Positions 60,652-64,000 of a stretch of 64,000 nt of DNA are shown here, one piece after another. Position 1 is the first letter of the stretch. Every line of letters starts with the position of its first letter. The notes below the pieces were generated by a model that was not told where the DNA came from, did no database searches, and saw only the letters and a program-made list of their open reading frames with translations. Source of the stretch: Candidatus Fermentibacterota bacterium. GTDB taxonomy: Bacteria; Fermentibacterota; Fermentibacteria; Fermentibacterales; JCC-6. The DNA lies in contig JAUWSQ010000007.1 of assembly GCA_030609965.1 (NCBI GenBank), forward strand, positions 1 to 64,000. Direction: 5' to 3'. The position numbers were made by a program, and so were the translations under genes.

Positions 60652-61596
60652 ATGATAAAGTCGATTATTGTCGTGCTTATAATAACGGCACTAGCTTTCG
60701 GAGGGTTTGCACGTGGTACGGGAGATTTTCCTGTAAATCCACGGGATGCTGCATCATCAGGAACACCTGGAATTCCAATGCCGGGTAAGGGTGGCGATGT
60801 GCTGTTCGTTATGGCTGCTATGAGCTTCATGAATGGTAATGCATGGGGAGACCAGTATTGGAATCCTGACGTAGAGGAGTTCCCATCCACATGGGCATTC
60901 AATACTGTTAATCCCTCTACAAGCATTCCTACCGGTACACCATATCACTGGAACGGTGGAATGGGAACAGCACTGGATAACCTTGGCTATACCTGGGAGT
61001 GGTATCCGACGTATGACGGAGAAGATCCTGGAGAACAGACTATCCCAACATCAAGCACCATGCTTGCTGACTATAGCCTTGTGTTCTACTGGGTTGGTGA
61101 CTACTGGAATCCTGCTTTAGGACCTGCCCTCTCCGTTGAAACCATGGACGAACTGGAAGATTACATGACAGCTGGAGGAGCCCTTATTCTCATCGGTCAG
61201 GATATAGAGTGGAGCGGTGTTCCTGCTGCATGGCTCGATACATGGTTCGGTTGCGGAACCGTTGCGCAGGACGTTTTCAGCGATGTATTAGTATCTGCAT
61301 CGGGAATAGCCGGCACCTTCGCAGAAGGATGGAGCGGGACAGCAGATGTCGTTAATTTCTATGTACAACCTTCTACTGGAAGCTTCTACCCGGATGACAT
61401 GGGTGCAAACGGATTCATCGGTGATGGATCTTATGAATTCGGCTGCGTTGATGATGCTAACTTCAGGATCTATTCCACGATGCAATTCGAGACTTGTGCT
61501 GCACCTGAAGTTGAAGCTATGATGGATTATATCATGACCTGGCTTGAGAGTACTCTTCAGCAGTCCACTTGGGGTGACATCAAGAGTAACTTCTAG
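60652..61596 (+). CDS. Secreted protein with ThuA/GATase-like features and TWxxIK end
   Basis: 314 aa. Ribosome site AAAGGAG, signal peptide (IIVVLIITALAFGGFA). Mature part: GKGGDVLFVMAAMSFMNGN, a long insert, LADYSLVFYWVGDYWNPALGP, LEDYMTAGGALILIGQDIEWSG. The alternation of a first strand, 'DYSLVFYWVGD' and 'MTAGGALILIGQD' resembles class I GATase-like exported domains, but no catalytic triad is evident. It ends STLQQSTWGDIKSNF, sharing the TW-x-[DE]-IKS tail with 43139-43738. A terminator follows. Confidence 0.75.
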   Translation: MIKSIIVVLIITALAFGGFARGTGDFPVNPRDAASSGTPGIPMPGKGGDVLFVMAAMSFMNGNAWGDQYWNPDVEEFPSTWAFNTVNPSTSIPTGTPYHWNGGMGTALDNLGYTWEWYPTYDGEDPGEQTIPTSSTMLADYSLVFYWVGDYWNPALGPALSVETMDELEDYMTAGGALILIGQDIEWSGVPAAWLDTWFGCGTVAQDVFSDVLVSASGIAGTFAEGWSGTADVVNFYVQPSTGSFYPDDMGANGFIGDGSYEFGCVDDANFRIYSTMQFETCAAPEVEAMMDYIMTWLESTLQQSTWGDIKSNF

Positions 61597-61617
61597 ACTG
61601 CACATATCAGAACATGT

Positions 61618-61651
61618 AACCGCGGGGGTTTCTGCCCTCGCGGTTCTTTTT
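61618..61651 (+). terminator. Rho-independent terminator
   Basis: AACCGCGGGGG/CCCTCGCGGTT stem with one mismatch, 6-nt loop, then CTTTTTT-like run, 22 bases after the secreted protein stop. Confidence 0.85.
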
Positions 61652-61794
61652 AGTGACATCAGGCTTCGGGACGATCATATTTTGATAGAGGGTTTATTAT
61701 TGCTATCGCTTCCTATATGAACAGATTCTGTGCAGCCGACCGAGAGAGGAATCAACCGGAAATCGAACGATTTGAACTTCTGTCTGATTACTGC

Positions 61795-61990
61795 CTTAAA
61801 ATGAACGTCCTTGATGATGCATTTTCAGCAATGAAAATTGCCATTGATTCAATGTCTGAATTCTAAGGTATCGATGCAGCCGGAATCTTCTTCCTTGACA
61901 GCACTTCGGGAGACTGCGTGCTGGAATTTAGTAATGGTCTTCCAGGATGGTTCATCGATTCCTGTCCCAGGGAATTCATCCCCTTGTCGT
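61795..61990 (+). pseudogene. GAF-type sensor domain fragment
   Basis: Reads KMNVLDDAFSAMKIAIDSMSEF, TAA, GIDAAGIFFLDSTSGDCVLEF and SNGLPGWFIDSCP in one frame. The pattern (xDAAGIFFLDxxxGxxxLxxxxGLP) is that of GAF domains in sensor kinases. The in-frame stop and loss of both ends make it a remnant. It runs into an antisense IS4 relic. Confidence 0.6.
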
Positions 61991-62295
61991 GCCAAGAATC
62001 CTCAAAGCCTCGCAATCAGAGTAATCATGAACAGGCGCTTGATCTGAAGATGCTGCTTGATCCACTTGAAGAACAGTTCTATCTACCAACGAGCTTTGAA
62101 TAAACCTGCTACAGTCAGAGCGGATATCCTGAAGTTGTTTGTCAGGTATGCGAATAAATCACCACGGATACCCATGTGATAGAGCTTGTTCAGGTGAGCA
62201 TTCAGACATGAAACAATATCTCTGAGACCATTCCTGTGTGTGAGCTGCCCGAAGGCCATACAATATAATTGGGTTCTGCACCCGAAATGCTTGAC
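61990..62295 (-). mobile_element. IS4-family (DUF4372) transposase relic with internal deletion
   Basis: Minus strand: KHFGCRTQLYCMAFGQLTHR, NGLRDIVSCLNAHLNKLYHMG (N-terminal part), then directly AYLTNNFRISALTVAGLFKARW, a TAG in place of Gln, and IELFFKWIKQHLQIKRLF (C-terminal part). About 250 codons of catalytic core are missing between the two, and one stop interrupts the end. Confidence 0.8.
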
Positions 62296-62475
62296 GTAGT
62301 TGTTGCCGGAGTAAGCGGAACTGTCGAGGAAATATGTATCCGTTCTAAAAGAATAAGAACTGTAGAACAAACACTTGTAACTCTTCCCAACAAAGAAATC
62401 ATGGATTCCAGCATCAACAATTATTCCAAGCGCCCTATGAGGAGAACCGCAACAACAATCGGGGTAACCTACTAA
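62285..62475 (+). pseudogene. MscS mechanosensitive channel fragment
   Basis: About 60 codons: VAGVSGTVEEICIRSKRIRTV, EQTLVTLPNKEIMDSSINNY, SKRPMRRTATTIGVTY. This is the beta domain of MscS channels (GxVExIxxRxTxIRTxDxxLVxIPN). No transmembrane part or C-terminal vestibule is present. Abuts the IS4 relic. Confidence 0.75.
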
Positions 62476-62499
62476 ACCACACCCGAGAAGATGAAGGAG

Positions 62500-62890
62500 C
62501 TGAGGATAGATATCTCATGGCGGCATAAGGGGGGTTTCTCAGCGGGACGCACTGGGAACTCCTCCTGACGTACGCAGTTCCCAGGAAAGACACAAGGGAG
62601 ATAGCTCACAGACTGCTGAAAAAATTCGGTTCACTGAATTCAGTTTTCAAGCAATCGCGGTGATACTGGTACATAACCATCCAGGGGGCGCGAAGAAGGT
62701 CAGTCAGGAGGACATCAACCTGACAAGAAGATTGAATGATCGGTGCAAGAACTATTCCAGTTTTATCATCTCTACAGGTCAGGCATTTTCCTCATGCACT
62801 GAGAGCGAGCGGAGTATTCATTAGAACAGTTTCTTGTTGACGTGGGATTTTCTCCGGGAAAGTATTGTCAGTTTCAGGCAGGAATCGGAG
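62500..62890 (+). pseudogene. RadC-family (JAMM) gene remnant
   Basis: FLSGTHWELLLTYAVPRKDT and REIAHRLLKKFGSLNSVF (N-terminal HhH part), then a deletion and frame change to AVILVHNHPGGAKKVSQEDI (the JAMM metal motif HxH), and finally FSPGKYCQFQAGIG near the end. Internal deletion and frameshifts make it a pseudogene. The end resembles the RadC remnant near 44.8 kb. Confidence 0.7.
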
Positions 62891-62996
62891 ATTATACTTG
62901 AGAAAATATGGCCGAAAACAAAAAATGCATTATCGTAAAGGTATTGCCGAAGTATACTTTCAAAATCATTGTATCACCAGAGAGGAGGCTATTCTC

Positions 62997-63698
62997 ATGG
63001 ATTTCAGCAAATACAGTACTTTTCTATTCGATCTGGATGGTACACTGGTTGATTATGCAGGGGCGCAGAAATTTGCCGCGGAATATATCGTGGAAATACT
63101 CGATCTGAATAAATCCAGCGATACTCTGAAACATATCCTTCGATTCCTTGAAGATAAGGTCATACAGGATCTCGAAGCCTGCAAACCATCGGCAATTGAA
63201 CCGGGTTCGAGTGAAATGCGTCAGGCTTTCAGTAAAGCCGGATTAGGTGTTGATCCCGTTGAATTCATCGAACTCTACTTCGAGGGATTGGAGGAGCACG
63301 GTGAACCGCTCCGGGGCATTATCGACCTGCTCAAGGTACTCAGGGGTAGATTCACTGTTGGAATCGTATCCAACGGTCCGGGATTTGTCCAGCGAAAAAG
63401 GCTTGAGAAATCGGGATTGATGGAGTTTCTTGACCTTATCGTATTGAGCTGTGAAGTGGGATCCGCAAAACCGGACCCTGAAATACTTCGTTACGCAATG
63501 AAACTTGCAGACTCAAAAACCTACGATACTCTGTTCATCGGGGATAGCGCAGGCAGCGATATGGGTGCTGCCAACGCAGCAGGAGTTGATTTTGTGTTCG
63601 TGCGACCAGATGGAGATTTTTCTGCGCCAGGTCCCCGAGTTCTTGAACTCAGGAACACTGAGGAAATATTGAAGTACCTGAGTAAAGACACAGTCTAG
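62997..63698 (+). CDS. HAD-family hydrolase (YjjG-like)
   Basis: 233 aa from ATG 62997 (AGGAGG 9 bases upstream). HAD motif I STFLFDLDGTLVDYAG, motif II TVGIVSNGPGFVQRKRL, motif III/IV SAKPDPEILRYAMKLA and TLFIGDSAGSDMGAANAAGV. The insert between motifs I and II is an alpha-helical C1 cap. Likely a phosphomonoesterase such as pyrimidine 5'-nucleotidase. The intact first gene after the remnant zone. Confidence 0.92.
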   Translation: MDFSKYSTFLFDLDGTLVDYAGAQKFAAEYIVEILDLNKSSDTLKHILRFLEDKVIQDLEACKPSAIEPGSSEMRQAFSKAGLGVDPVEFIELYFEGLEEHGEPLRGIIDLLKVLRGRFTVGIVSNGPGFVQRKRLEKSGLMEFLDLIVLSCEVGSAKPDPEILRYAMKLADSKTYDTLFIGDSAGSDMGAANAAGVDFVFVRPDGDFSAPGPRVLELRNTEEILKYLSKDTV

Positions 63699-63756
63699 AC
63701 TTTACATGCAGATATTTTAATATATTCATGTATACTCATACATAGAAAGGACGAAT

Positions 63757-64000
63757 ATGAAAATAACTGTAGTAGCTCTGCTTACCCTTTCAATGGCTGT
63801 TTCAGCCGGTATTGTGGAATTTGGAGCCCATGCTGGAATCCTTCTCCCAAATAGTGAGATAAATGATGCCTTTAACATAAGCCCCATACTGGGAATAAAC
63901 GTGCTTGCCCATATGCCCGTCTACGCTATTGAGGGAAGTGTCAGTTACGGGATTCTTCAGCCGAAAGGGGAGGTCAGTGATGCCACTTGCAGCCTCATTC
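63757..64000 (+). CDS. Beta-barrel outer-membrane protein, cut by the window end
   Basis: 81 codons visible from ATG 63757 (GAAAGGA upstream). Signal peptide (VVALLTLSMAVSA), then a barrel-like start: GIVEFGAHAGILLPNSEIN, ISPILGINVLAHMP and YAIEGSVSYGILQPK. The N-terminal layout resembles the putative barrel at 19951-20577. Function unknown; the 3' end is outside the window. Confidence 0.7.
   Translation, partial: MKITVVALLTLSMAVSAGIVEFGAHAGILLPNSEINDAFNISPILGINVLAHMPVYAIEGSVSYGILQPKGEVSDATCSLI

Overview
The window looks like chromosomal DNA from an uncultivated, probably anaerobic, Gram-negative bacterium of the FCB group, possibly Fermentibacteria-like. This placement is an inference. It rests on several secreted proteins with Type IX secretion-like C-terminal sorting domains (SPNPA... 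then YDxSGR and ...PAGVY), many Sec signal peptides and lipoboxes, a DUF4954 beta-helix protein, a QueH-type epoxyqueuosine reductase, PreA with two 4Fe-4S motifs, and an oxygen-sensitive LeuCD pair. No rRNA long enough to place it is present.

Layout. 1-6.3 kb (minus strand): a ferritin-like protein, a lipoprotein, apt, a LOG-family protein, two tRNA-Pro genes around a COG2426 membrane gene, a MerR regulator, a DnaJ-TPR protein and a secreted M14 carboxypeptidase. 6.3-10.2 kb (plus): rpsT, then a DtxR-type regulator with a near-canonical iron box on its promoter, a tandem-FeoA protein and FeoB. 10.2-22.3 kb: glgC, a DUF2089/SHOCT-like set, a YchF-like GTPase, a YihY protein, glmS-glmM, tRNA-Thr and leuCD. 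22.4-33.1 kb: an FAD-linked oxidase, DUF4954, three peptidase or amidotransferase genes, preA and pyrBI.

33.1-45.4 kb is an accessory region of decay. It holds beta-propeller lipoproteins, secreted proteins with sorting domains and a TrmB-type regulator among four relics of an IS91-family (Y2) transposase. It also has many orphan gene 3' ends: GGDEF, beta-propeller, sorting domain, FG-GAP, RadC, and a truncated 5S rRNA gene with a hairpin. At its edge lie two tandem 13-codon ORFs with identical ideal ribosome binding sites. 45.4-59.9 kb returns to conserved genes: queH, ruvB-ruvA-ruvC, yebC, an operon of three zinc-ribbon proteins with a histidine-kinase-like protein lacking its phospho-acceptor His, a second M14 carboxypeptidase, hutU and an Mrp ATPase. 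59.9-64 kb has an IS30 relic, a secreted protein, a patchwork of broken genes (GAF, IS4, MscS, RadC), a HAD phosphatase and the start of a beta-barrel protein.

Themes. Regulated ferrous iron uptake (dtxR-feoAA-feoB), amino-sugar and cell-wall precursor supply (glmSM), pyrimidine supply (pyrBI, preA), peptide and amino-acid use (PepT, PepD, two secreted carboxypeptidases, HutU), and DNA repair (ruvABC). Two places at 12.3-15.7 kb show an inserted or replaced gene followed by a diverged copy of the upstream gene's 3' end. Together with the orphan 3' ends of the 33-45 kb region, this is the most unusual structural signal in the window. The best candidate for an undescribed functional unit is the mini-ORF pair near 45.1-45.25 kb, followed by the zinc-ribbon trio at 50.0-52.5 kb.
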